64,000 bases of DNA, taken from Nonomuraea rubra. GTDB lineage: Bacteria; Actinomycetota; Actinomycetes; Streptosporangiales; Streptosporangiaceae. Positions 1-7,115 of the stretch are shown piece by piece. Below the pieces are notes generated by a model, which worked only from the letters and a program-made list of their open reading frames with translations, did not search any database and had not been told where the DNA came from. Position 1 is the first letter of the stretch. Every line of letters starts with the position of its first letter. Location: NCBI RefSeq assembly GCF_014207985.1, contig NZ_JACHMI010000001.1, positions 2,773,001-2,837,000 of the forward strand. The letters are read 5' to 3'. The translations under genes were made by a program, and so were the position numbers.

Positions 1-24
1 GCACGGTTCGGTGAATGAACTAGC

Positions 25-555
25 ATGGACCGCATGGCACTCGGCAAGAACTACGAAGGTCAGCGCTGCGCGCTGGCCAGCGCCCTGGAGGTGATCGGCG
101 AGCGCTGGACGCTGCTCATCGTCCGCGACGCCATGTACGGCGTGCGCCGCTTCGGCGACTTCCAGGCCCACCTCGACATCCCGAAGGCGGTGCTGTCGCA
201 GCGGCTGGCCGCACTCGTCGAGGCCGGCGTGCTCGAACGCCGCCGCTACCAGGAGACGCCACCCCGAGACGAGTACGTCCTGACCCCCGTCGGCCACGAG
301 CTCTGGCTGCCCGTGCTGGCGCTGGCCCAGTGGGGCGAGCGGAACCTCGCCACGCGGGGCCCCCTCCGCGTGTTCCACCACGTGATCTGCGGGGGCCGGC
401 TGGAGCCCACGTCGTACTGCCCGACCTGCGGCGGCACCGTCAAGCTGGAGGACGTCGAGATGCGGCCCGGCCCCGGCCTGGCCGCCGACACGCGCAAGGA
501 TCAGGTCAGTCTCGCCCTTCGGACGCCACACCGGATGCTCGACCCGATTCCCTGA
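25..555 (+). CDS. HxlR-family winged-helix transcriptional regulator
   Basis: 176-aa cytoplasmic DNA-binding protein. The N-terminal 110 residues match the HxlR/MarR-like winged helix: a Cys near the start (QRCALASALEVIGERW), the WTLLIVRDAMYGVRRFGDF helix, and the wing that ends in YVLTPVGHEL. The C-terminal extension carries a SYCPTCGG pair of cysteines, common in the longer actinobacterial HxlR proteins. HxlR proteins respond to aldehydes, quinones or redox state and usually control an adjacent oxidoreductase. Here the PPOX flavoprotein gene starts 33 nt downstream on the same strand, so an operon is likely. No good Shine-Dalgarno is visible before the ATG at 25; the ATG at 34 is an alternative. 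Confidence 0.9.
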   Translation: MDRMALGKNYEGQRCALASALEVIGERWTLLIVRDAMYGVRRFGDFQAHLDIPKAVLSQRLAALVEAGVLERRRYQETPPRDEYVLTPVGHELWLPVLALAQWGERNLATRGPLRVFHHVICGGRLEPTSYCPTCGGTVKLEDVEMRPGPGLAADTRKDQVSLALRTPHRMLDPIP

Positions 556-588
556 CAAAATGGGGTGTTACCCCCGAAGGGAGATCAC

Positions 589-1209
589 ATGAGCTGGGCC
601 GAGATCGGGTCGGAGGCCGAGCTGCGCGAGCTGCTCGGCGAGGTCATGCCGAGGGCCGCGACCAAGGAACGGCAGCGCCTGCACGAGCGCGACCGCGAGT
701 GGCTGGCGGCCTCGCCGTTCTGCCTCATCGCCACCTCGGACGAGGCGGGCAACTGCGACGTCTCGCCCAAGGGTGACCCGGCCGGTTTCGTGCACGTCAT
801 CGACGACACCACGATCGCGATCCCGGACCGCCCGGGAAACCGCAGGGCGGACGGATTTCTCAACATCCTGAAAAATCCGCACGTGGGGTTGATCTTCATG
901 ATTCCCCGCAGGAACGAGACCCTGCGCATCAACGGCCGGGCCCGGCTCGTCCGCGAGGCCCCGTTCTTCGACGAGCTGATCGTGAAGGGCCACCGCCCGC
1001 ACCTCGCGCTCGTGGTCGAGATCGAGCAGATCTTCTTCCACTGCGCCAAGGCGTTCCTGCGCTCGGCCCTGTGGAAGCCCGACTCCTGGGCCCCCGACAC
1101 GCTGCCGTCGCACGCCAGGCTGGTCAAGGAGGTGCAGCCGGTCGAGGAGAGCCTCGAACAGCTGGAGAGCTACTACGGCGAGAGCTACGCCAAGCGCCTG
1201 TACGGCTGA
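589..1209 (+). CDS. PPOX-type FMN-dependent flavoprotein (MSMEG_1061-like)
   Basis: 206-aa split-barrel flavin protein of the pyridoxamine 5'-phosphate oxidase superfamily. Visible hallmarks are the FCLIATSDEAGNCDVSPKGD strand-turn near residue 45, the IPDRPGNRRADGFLNIL loop that binds the FMN phosphate in this group, and the IPRRNETLRINGRA strand. The AAGGGAGATCAC ribosome site fixes the ATG at 589; an in-frame ATG 24 nt upstream has no such site. Likely a cofactor-dependent reductase or oxidase of unknown substrate. It lies directly behind the HxlR gene, which probably regulates it. Confidence 0.88.
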   Translation: MSWAEIGSEAELRELLGEVMPRAATKERQRLHERDREWLAASPFCLIATSDEAGNCDVSPKGDPAGFVHVIDDTTIAIPDRPGNRRADGFLNILKNPHVGLIFMIPRRNETLRINGRARLVREAPFFDELIVKGHRPHLALVVEIEQIFFHCAKAFLRSALWKPDSWAPDTLPSHARLVKEVQPVEESLEQLESYYGESYAKRLYG

Positions 1210-1223
1210 CGCCCGCACCCCCG

Positions 1224-1246
1224 CTCCGGCCCTCAGGCGGCCGGAG
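1224..1246. terminator. Bidirectional hairpin between convergent genes
   Basis: CTCCGGCC (1224-1231) pairs with GGCCGGAG (1239-1246) around a 7-base loop, and the stem can be extended by four weaker pairs. It sits between the end of the PPOX gene (1209) and the end of the 55-aa minus-strand ORF, whose stop codon lies inside it. No U-tract follows, as is usual in actinomycetes. Confidence 0.5.
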
Positions 1247-1400
1247 TGGGCCCCCCGGGGAAGCGGATGACGTTCCTGCCGGTGTAGGCGTGCAGATCGA
1301 TCACCTTGGGATCGGCGGGGGGCTTGCGGCGGCCGGCCGAACGGATGTCGCGGATCTTGTGCCGCGCGACGGGTGGCGGCACCACCACAAGCCTCTTCAT
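1233..1400 (-). CDS. Small basic protein (55 aa), unknown function
   Basis: Short ORF with ATG at 1400 and a GGGGGG-type ribosome site 7-8 nt upstream. The peptide begins MKRLVVVPPP, is rich in Arg, Lys and Pro in the first half and ends in RNVIRFPGGPTPAA. It has no signal peptide or membrane segment. It is the second of two tandem small ORFs that both begin MKR(L/V), separated by 74 nt. I do not recognise a family. Third positions are mostly G/C, which supports coding, but the length is too short for this to be decisive. Confidence 0.5.
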   Translation of the reverse strand: MKRLVVVPPPVARHKIRDIRSAGRRKPPADPKVIDLHAYTGRNVIRFPGGPTPAA

Positions 1401-1474
1401 CGTGAGCCCCCCGTGATGTTCCTGTTATCTCTGTTATCTATCGATACCCCCGTAAGCTCTGTGTAAGGAGCACG

Positions 1475-1573
1475 TCAATAGGGAAGCCTGCGACCCGCCG
1501 GCGAGCGTAGATCCAGCTCGGCCGGCCAGGTGCGCCGCTTGGCCGCGGGCCTGGCGATCCTGACGCGTTTCAT
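1475..1573 (-). CDS. Tiny basic peptide (32 aa), unknown function
   Basis: ORF of 33 codons with ATG at 1573 behind a strong ribosome site (GAAGGGGGAGACC). The peptide starts MKRVRIARPAAKRR and ends RRLPY; 10 of 32 residues are Arg or Lys. A plausible promoter lies 75-105 nt upstream. It precedes the 55-aa ORF and is probably cotranscribed with it. It could be a small regulatory peptide, an RNA-binding peptide, or the coding part of a small regulatory RNA; nothing nearby indicates a modification enzyme. Confidence 0.45.
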   Translation of the reverse strand: MKRVRIARPAAKRRTWPAELDLRSPAGRRLPY

Positions 1574-1648
1574 GGTCTCCCCCTTCCGAAGCGCGTCCGC
1601 GCCGCTTGGAGGCGGCATGACGGGCGCTGGACGCCCGCCATGCGCGCC

Positions 1649-1678
1649 AACCTAATCCGGGCAGGCGCGCCCGCTCAA
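1649..1678 (-). promoter_or_regulatory. Putative sigma-A/HrdB promoter for the two small ORFs
   Basis: On the minus strand TTGAGC (1678-1673) is followed after 18 nt by TAGGTT (1654-1649), a good match to actinobacterial vegetative promoters. The start of transcription would be near 1642, giving a leader of about 68 nt to the ATG at 1573. The leader contains a GGGCG-TCCAG-CGCCC hairpin. Confidence 0.5.
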
Positions 1679-1709
1679 TGCATTTCTACGGACGAGCGGG
1701 GGCTCCCGG

Positions 1710-2153
1710 TCAGTGGCCGGGGGTCAGGCGCGCGGTGACGCCGATCCGGTTCCAGGCGTTGATCATCGCGATGGCCGCGATGAGCAGCGCGAGCTGCTTG
1801 TCGCTGTAGTGCTCGGCGGCCTGCCGCCACACCTCGTCCGGCACGGCCTCCCGGTCGGGCAGCCTGGTCGCCTCCTCCGTCAGCGCCAGCGCGGCCCGCT
1901 CCGCCGGGGTGAACACCGTGGCCTCACGCCACGTCACCACCGACCACAGCCGCTCGTCGCTCTCACCGGCCTTCTTCATGTCACGGCTGTGCATGTCCAC
2001 GCAGTAGCCGCAGCCGTTGATCTGGCTGGCACGCAGCTTGACCAGCTCGATCGTGGTGGTCGGCAGCTCGCTGTCGTGCAGCAGCTTCTCGACCGCCAGG
2101 AAGTGGTGGTAGAGCTCGGGGACATGCTGGGCGACATTGATCCGCTGGGTCAT
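1710..2153 (-). CDS. Carboxymuconolactone decarboxylase / AhpD-like protein
   Basis: 147-aa protein of the AhpD/CMD fold. The central INGCGYCVDMHSRDMKKAG carries the CxxC...H motif (CGYC with His four residues on) that acts as a peroxidase or disulfide-reducing centre in alkylhydroperoxidase AhpD proteins. Full length for the single-domain family. The ATG at 2153 has an ideal ribosome site (AGGAGGTTCAC). The upstream region contains a 7-5-7 inverted repeat that probably binds a repressor. Likely role: detoxification of organic peroxides or electrophiles; a true decarboxylase role is unlikely. Confidence 0.9.
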   Translation of the reverse strand: MTQRINVAQHVPELYHHFLAVEKLLHDSELPTTTIELVKLRASQINGCGYCVDMHSRDMKKAGESDERLWSVVTWREATVFTPAERAALALTEEATRLPDREAVPDEVWRQAAEHYSDKQLALLIAAIAMINAWNRIGVTARLTPGH

Positions 2154-2189
2154 GTGAACCTCCTAGGTTTCGTCGTACGCACGAGCAGG

Positions 2190-2208
2190 ACGGGACAGCC
2201 CGTCCCGT
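2190..2208 (-). promoter_or_regulatory. Operator-like inverted repeat upstream of the AhpD-like gene
   Basis: ACGGGAC - 5 nt - GTCCCGT, a perfect 7-bp inverted repeat 37-55 nt upstream of the ATG at 2153. The size and symmetry fit a TetR/MarR-type operator. It could instead form a small hairpin in the leader; its position near the expected promoter favours an operator. Confidence 0.45.
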
Positions 2209-2266
2209 TGTGACAGTTACGGCGAAAAAGGTTCGGCTGGACCGTCAGAGGATCCCCTACCCCCGA

Positions 2267-2716
2267 TCAGCCGTCGCAGTTGCCCCAGCTCTTGCGCCCG
2301 CCCCAGGCCGTGACGCGGTTGCCGGGGTCGCGGGTCCAGCCCTCGTACCTGACGCACTTCCAGGCGCCCTCGAGGTGCCCGGTCTCGGCGTAGTACTTGT
2401 AGCGCTGCACGTCCTCGCTGCGGCCGCCGCCCCGGACCTCCAGGTAGGCGCCGGTGACCGTGCGCCTGCCGGCGTAGGCCGTCTTGATCGCGGCGACGCA
2501 GTTCTTGCCGCTGCGCTTGCTATACATCAGGTACACGTGGCCGAACACGGCCCCGTCGCGCGTCCGCATCGCGCGGTGCCCGTCCTTGACCCGGTGGAAG
2601 CCCTTGCCGCAGACGCGCTCGGGGCTGTACGCGGCCGAGGCGGCGTACGCGGAGGACGGGACGGCGGCGATGCCGGCGGCGACGAGGGTGGCCGCGAGGA
2701 CCGAGCGGAGGAGCAC
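2267..2716 (-). CDS. Secreted SapA-like (spore-associated protein A) protein
   Basis: 149-aa exported protein. The GTG at 2716 follows GAAAGGAAG, a better start than the in-frame ATG at 2746. A Sec signal peptide (VLLRSVLAATLVAAGIAAVPSS, probable cleavage after AYA) precedes a small Cys-containing domain: VCGKGFHRV, GHVYLMYSKRSGKNCVA, YKYYAETGHLEGAWKCVRYEGW and a C-terminal GNCDG. The pattern CGxGYxxV - GxVYLxYNxxxGxNCV - YYAGPV - CVxxxG is that of the Streptomyces spore-associated protein A family, which I recognise from the motifs only. Function in the family is unclear; it is a small disulfide-containing extracellular protein. Confidence 0.7.
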   Translation of the reverse strand: MLLRSVLAATLVAAGIAAVPSSAYAASAAYSPERVCGKGFHRVKDGHRAMRTRDGAVFGHVYLMYSKRSGKNCVAAIKTAYAGRRTVTGAYLEVRGGGRSEDVQRYKYYAETGHLEGAWKCVRYEGWTRDPGNRVTAWGGRKSWGNCDG

Positions 2717-2794
2717 GAGCTTCCTTTCGAAGGGGTATGTGGGCAAGGCTGATCTTTACTGTGTCTTGACCGGAATTTCAAGGAGTGCTGGTAG

Positions 2795-3892
2795 ATGCCG
2801 TTGATCGCGATCTGCGCGGCGTGGGCCGTGTTCTGGGGGTCGTGGTCGGCCCTGCTGCCCGCCATCAAGCTGGAGCTCGGCCTCACGGCCGGCGACCTCG
2901 GCCTGGCGCTCAGTGCCGTACCGGTGGGCGCCCTGCCGGCGATGACGCTGGCCGGACGGCTTGCCAGGGGACGCGAACGCGGCGCGCTGGCGGCGACCAT
3001 GATCCTGTTCGCGCTCGCCGTGGCCGCCATCGGGCTGGCCCAGGACGCCTGGCAGCTCGCGCTGGCCCTGCTGCTCGTCGGCGCCACCAGCGGCGCCCTC
3101 GACATCGCGCTGAACCTGGCCACGGGACGTGCCGAGCGTGAGACCGGCCGCCGCCTCTTCCAGCCGGTGCACGCCGCCTTCCCGGTGGCGGTCATCGCCG
3201 CGGCCCCGCTCACCGGCCTGGCCCGCTCGTACGGGCTCGGCGTCGCCACCGTGCTCCTGATCATCGCCGTGATCGTGGCCGCCACCTCGCTCACCCTCCT
3301 GGCCCTGCCCCTGGGGCGCGGGCTGCCGGAGCCGGGCAGGGGCGACGGGCGGCGGTTGTGGGGCGCGGCGGTCGTCCTGGGGGTGCTGGCCGCCTGCGTC
3401 CTGATCATCGAGAACTCGGTGGAGCAGTGGTCGGTCCTGCTGCTGGAGGAGCACCGGGGAGCGACGCCGCTGGTCGCCAGCGCCGCGCCCGCGGTCTACA
3501 TGGCGGCGCTGACGGCCGGGCGGCTGGTCGCCCAGGCGCTGCCCAGGACGCCGCTGAACGTGTTGTTCCTGGTGGCGGGCGCGGGCGGCGGCGCCGGGAT
3601 CGCGCTGGCCGGGCTCGGCGGGGGAGCGCTGGTCTCGCTGGCCGGGTTCGGGCTCACCGGGCTGGCGCTCGGGCCGGTGGTGCCCGCCCTGCTCAGCCGG
3701 GCCGCGGCCGACGACCCCAGCGGGACGATGGTGTGGGGGGTGTCCACGATCTCGTACACGGGGTTCGTGGTGAGCCCGCTGCTGGTGGCGGGGCTGAGCG
3801 GGTGGCTCGGGCTGCCCGCCGCCCTGGCCGCGCTGGGCCTGCTGGGCCTGCCCCTCGTCGCCCGGGCCGCGTTCGAGCGTGCACGAGCCTGA
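2795..3892 (+). CDS. MFS transporter, 12 transmembrane segments
   Basis: 365-aa integral membrane protein with about twelve hydrophobic helices and the cytoplasmic loop after helix 2 reading AGRLARGRERG, a degenerate MFS motif A. The short length and glycine/alanine-rich helices resemble the sugar/fucose-permease-like or drug-export-like MFS proteins common in actinomycetes. An AAGGAG site lies 9 nt before the ATG. Substrate cannot be told from sequence. No regulator is adjacent; the SapA-like gene is divergent. Confidence 0.88.
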   Translation: MPLIAICAAWAVFWGSWSALLPAIKLELGLTAGDLGLALSAVPVGALPAMTLAGRLARGRERGALAATMILFALAVAAIGLAQDAWQLALALLLVGATSGALDIALNLATGRAERETGRRLFQPVHAAFPVAVIAAAPLTGLARSYGLGVATVLLIIAVIVAATSLTLLALPLGRGLPEPGRGDGRRLWGAAVVLGVLAACVLIIENSVEQWSVLLLEEHRGATPLVASAAPAVYMAALTAGRLVAQALPRTPLNVLFLVAGAGGGAGIALAGLGGGALVSLAGFGLTGLALGPVVPALLSRAAADDPSGTMVWGVSTISYTGFVVSPLLVAGLSGWLGLPAALAALGLLGLPLVARAAFERARA

Positions 3893-3969
3893 ATATGGTG
3901 CTTTCTTGGGGAAAAGAGACCACGGATCCGGGTATCCCCCCGGGCGGATCGACTGCGAAGGGGATCACC

Positions 3970-4221
3970 ATGGCTGTCTGCGAGACCTGTGGTAACGACT
4001 ACGACATGGCCTTCGAGGTGCACGCGCAGGGATCGGTGCACACCTTCGACTGCTTCCAGTGCGCGATCGAGGCGATGGCGCCCATCTGCGAGCACTGCGG
4101 CACCAAGGTCATCGGGCACGGCGTGCAGTCGGGCGAGCACTGGTACTGCTGCGCCCACTGCGCGCGTGAGGAGGGCACCAAGGGCATCGTCGACCGCGTC
4201 ATGGCCGGTACCACGGCCTGA
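3970..4221 (+). CDS. Cys-rich zinc-ribbon / prokaryotic-metallothionein-like protein
   Basis: 83-aa soluble protein with three Cys clusters: CETCGNDYD at the N-terminus, FDCFQCAIEAM in the middle and CEHCGTKVIGHGVQ...YCCAHCAR towards the C-terminus. Ten Cys and several His could bind two or more zinc ions. Proteins with this CxxCGNxYD / CCAHCAR signature are widespread in actinobacteria, sometimes annotated as prokaryotic metallothionein. The AAGGGGATCACC site supports the ATG at 3970. Converges with the glycosylase gene 35 nt away. Confidence 0.8.
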   Translation: MAVCETCGNDYDMAFEVHAQGSVHTFDCFQCAIEAMAPICEHCGTKVIGHGVQSGEHWYCCAHCAREEGTKGIVDRVMAGTTA

Positions 4222-4256
4222 CGACGGGGCCTGAGAGCGGTCCTTGCACCACGAAG

Positions 4257-5357
4257 CTAGGCGCTGAACGCGCCGAGCAGTTCGCGCATGCGCGAAACCG
4301 CCGCGTCCAGCGGCGCCCGGGGCACAGGGGCGGCGAGCTCGACAGCGAGGTCCCCGCCCTTGGCCTCCCACACCCCGGCCACCCGCCCCTCGTGGACGAC
4401 GACGGGCGAGATCCAGCCGGCCTGCCTGCTCACCCTGGCCTTGAGCTCCGGCGGCAGCAGCGGCGCGAGGTCACGCGGCGCGCCCAGGATGTACTGGTCG
4501 AAGCCGGGCAGCAGGTGCACCTCGGACGAGGGCGCGGTGGCGGCGAGCGAGCCTAGGTGCTCGGTCAGGGCGAGCAGCGTGGTGCCGTCGTCGGCCTCCA
4601 CCTCCGTCAGCTCGGGTGCCAGCTCCCGGAACCACCCCTTCAGCACGGCCTTGGGCGCCGTCCCCCCGAACAGCCACGTGTCGAACATCCGCGGCGTGGC
4701 CGGCCCGTGCGCGCCCAGGAACGCCCGCACCAGGCGCACCCCCGCCTCCTCCTGCGGCGGCAGCGAGGCGGGCCAGCCCGCGATCCAGGACCGGGGCGTG
4801 GTGAACGTCACCTTGCCCGCGCGCGGCGGCCCGTAGCACAGCTCGCCCAGCCGGCTCAGCGGCTTGAGCAGCGCGCCCCAGCCGGAGGCCAGGGCCTCCC
4901 GCAGGTGCGTGTCGCCCGTCCGCGCCACCACGGCGTCGACCAGCTCCTCCCTGGTCAGGCACCGCTCGCCGAGCGCGGCCGGCACGGCGTCGATGACGGC
5001 CGCGATCTCCCCGGCGGTGACGCCCTGGCCGCGCAGCCACGCGCCCTTCTCCCAGAAACGCAGCGTGCTCAGCGCCGAGCAGTAGTCGGCGAGCTGGTCC
5101 GACGGCACCAGGTGCAGGGTGCCGCCCCGCATGAGCCACGTCTTGACGAGCGTGCGCTCGCTCCACAGCGCCCGGTCGATCTCCCCGGGATCGGGCCGGG
5201 CGCTCCTGACCGCCACCGCGAGCCGGGCCGAGGAGGCGACCTGCGCCTGCACCCCGCACAGCCGCCGCGCGACCGCCACCGCGCCGGCGCCGTCGGCCGC
5301 GCTCACGAACTGCCGGCTCAGCCGCCAGGCCAGGATCTGGGACCACGTCACTTTCAC
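4257..5357 (-). CDS. Winged-helix DNA-binding protein, AlkZ-like DNA glycosylase family (HTH_42)
   Basis: 366-aa cytoplasmic protein of the HTH_42 group. The signature RRLCGVQAQVASSA places Gln at 37 and 39 when counted from the GTG at 5357, matching the catalytic Q-x-Q motif of the Streptomyces AlkZ interstrand-crosslink glycosylase. Further marks are the WLMRGGTLHLVPSDQL helix-turn and the C-terminal VHLLPGFDQYILG strand with WISPVVVHEGRVAGVW. Family members excise alkylated bases or unhook crosslinks; many lack a linked biosynthetic cluster, as here. A GTG two codons in (5351) is an alternative start; the ribosome site is weak for both. Confidence 0.82.
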   Translation of the reverse strand: MKVTWSQILAWRLSRQFVSAADGAGAVAVARRLCGVQAQVASSARLAVAVRSARPDPGEIDRALWSERTLVKTWLMRGGTLHLVPSDQLADYCSALSTLRFWEKGAWLRGQGVTAGEIAAVIDAVPAALGERCLTREELVDAVVARTGDTHLREALASGWGALLKPLSRLGELCYGPPRAGKVTFTTPRSWIAGWPASLPPQEEAGVRLVRAFLGAHGPATPRMFDTWLFGGTAPKAVLKGWFRELAPELTEVEADDGTTLLALTEHLGSLAATAPSSEVHLLPGFDQYILGAPRDLAPLLPPELKARVSRQAGWISPVVVHEGRVAGVWEAKGGDLAVELAAPVPRAPLDAAVSRMRELLGAFSA

Positions 5358-5389
5358 CCGGCAAGTTCTACACCCGATCGCGGACAGGT

Positions 5390-7084
5390 TCAGTCCGTGA
5401 AGCCGATGTCCTGGTAGCGCAGGTCGTCGAAGCCGCGGGCCCCGATGTTCGCCAGCTCCTGCCGTACGGCCACCATCTGGGGTCGCTGGTAGAGCGGCAG
5501 CACGTTCACCTCCTGCCAGATGAGGCGGTCGGCCGCCTGCGTGGCTGCCCGGGCGCGTACGGGGTCGAGGCTCTGCGCGGCCCTGTTCATGGCCTCGTCG
5601 ATGGCCGGCGACCCGGTGCGGCCGAAGTTGGCGTTCCAGTTCTGCCCGTTGGTGGCGTTGGCGTAGATGCCGTAGCTGCTGGAGACGGGGAACGGGGTGC
5701 CGATGTAGGCGAACGGGGTGAGGTCGAAGTTCCCCGGGATCACGTACTTGGTGAAGAAGTCGTCGCTGGGCACGGCCTTGATCGTGATCTTGACGCCGAT
5801 CTGGCCGAGCATGCTCTGCACCAGCTCGCCCTCCGCCTTGCTGATCTGCACCCCGGACGGCACCACGAACCGCAGGTCGAGGGGCTTGCCGTCCTTCTGC
5901 CTGACCGCGCCGTTCAGCTTCCATCCGGCCGCGTCGAGCAGCTGCTTGGCCCTGGCCGGGTTGTAGACGCCCAGCGCTCCCGCGTTGTCCTGGTAACCCT
6001 CCTGGGTGTTCATGAAGAAGTGGTTGTTGAGCAGCGCGATCGGCCAGTCCAGCCCCTGGAGGTCCGACTGGGCGATGGCCTGGCGGTTGATGCCGAGCTG
6101 GATGGCCTGCCGGACGTTGCGGTCCTTGAGCAGCTCGCTGGAGCCGTTGAAGGTGATATGCCGGAAGTCGGGGCCGGCCGCCTGGCGGACCTGCGCGCCC
6201 GCCGTGGTCTTGGCGCGCGCGTAGTCCGGCGCGGACGTGCCGACGTCGATGACGTCGAGCTCGCCGTTGTTGAACGCCCCGATCAGCGAGTCCTGCTCCG
6301 ACGCCCGATAGATGATCTTGTCCAGCTTGGCCCGCTCGCCCCACCACGCGGCGTCCCGCACGATCGTGATCGTCTTGGCCGTCTGGTCGAACCCGCCGAA
6401 CTTGAACGGCCCCGCCGTCACCGGGATCCTGTTCACCCACGCGTTGTTGAACGCCTGCGCGCTGCTGTTGGTGGCGGCCGGCAGCAGCGGCCCGAACAGC
6501 GCCTGCCAGTCACCGAACGGCTTGCGGAACGTCACCACCACCTCGTGGTCGTCCTTGCCCCTGGCCACCTTCTCGATGTCCTGGTAGCCGGTCGAGGAGA
6601 CGATGTGGAAGGCAGGGTCACGCCCGCTGAGCGCCTGCCACTGCGCCTGGTAGTCGGCCCACGTGATCGGCTTCCCGTCGGACCACCTGGCCTTCGGGTT
6701 CAGCGTGTACGTCACGACCTGCTTCGGCCGCTGCTCGGTCACCTTGGCGTCGAGCACGTAGTCGGGGTCCACCGAGATCTCGGCCTTCTCGTTGGACGTG
6801 AACGGCGACGGCAGCAGCGCGTTGCTGATCACGGCCGCCATCGCCAGGTTGCCGTCGACGTGGTTGCGGTTCCACTGGGTGGGGAACTCGTTGATGCCCC
6901 AGCGCAGTGTCCCGCCGTCCTTGACCTTCTCGCGTGGCTGCGGGTTGAGGTCGGAAGCCTTGATCGTCCGCTCGTCCCCGGCGCTGTCCTGGCCTCCCGG
7001 GCCGCTTCCCTGGCCTCCGCCGCAGCCCGCGGGCAGCAGCGAAACCGCCACGGCGACGGCCACGACCAGACGTGATGCTTTCAT
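5390..7084 (-). CDS. Oligopeptide ABC transporter substrate-binding lipoprotein (SBP_bac_5)
   Basis: 564-aa exported lipoprotein. The signal peptide MKASRLVVAVAVAVSLLPAGC ends in a lipobox (LPAGC); the mature part begins with a Gly/Ser-rich linker. The SBP family 5 fold is shown by LRWGINEFPTQWN, the strand WSDGKPITWADY, and the long C-terminal DVRQAIQ-type region (DRNVRQAIQLGINRQAIA). A strong AGGAGGAAT site precedes the ATG. It lies 31 nt after the ATPase gene and is the last gene of the opp operon. It should capture peptides outside the membrane for the OppBC channel. Confidence 0.93.
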   Translation of the reverse strand: MKASRLVVAVAVAVSLLPAGCGGGQGSGPGGQDSAGDERTIKASDLNPQPREKVKDGGTLRWGINEFPTQWNRNHVDGNLAMAAVISNALLPSPFTSNEKAEISVDPDYVLDAKVTEQRPKQVVTYTLNPKARWSDGKPITWADYQAQWQALSGRDPAFHIVSSTGYQDIEKVARGKDDHEVVVTFRKPFGDWQALFGPLLPAATNSSAQAFNNAWVNRIPVTAGPFKFGGFDQTAKTITIVRDAAWWGERAKLDKIIYRASEQDSLIGAFNNGELDVIDVGTSAPDYARAKTTAGAQVRQAAGPDFRHITFNGSSELLKDRNVRQAIQLGINRQAIAQSDLQGLDWPIALLNNHFFMNTQEGYQDNAGALGVYNPARAKQLLDAAGWKLNGAVRQKDGKPLDLRFVVPSGVQISKAEGELVQSMLGQIGVKITIKAVPSDDFFTKYVIPGNFDLTPFAYIGTPFPVSSSYGIYANATNGQNWNANFGRTGSPAIDEAMNRAAQSLDPVRARAATQAADRLIWQEVNVLPLYQRPQMVAVRQELANIGARGFDDLRYQDIGFTD

Positions 7085-7115
7085 CGCGGGAAATTCCTCC
7101 TGGATCGAGCGAGGT

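Noticed and set aside
5390..6440. Extended frame of the glycosylase gene running to 6440
   Set aside because: The extension overlaps the OppA gene in another frame and has shadow composition; the family starts near 5357.
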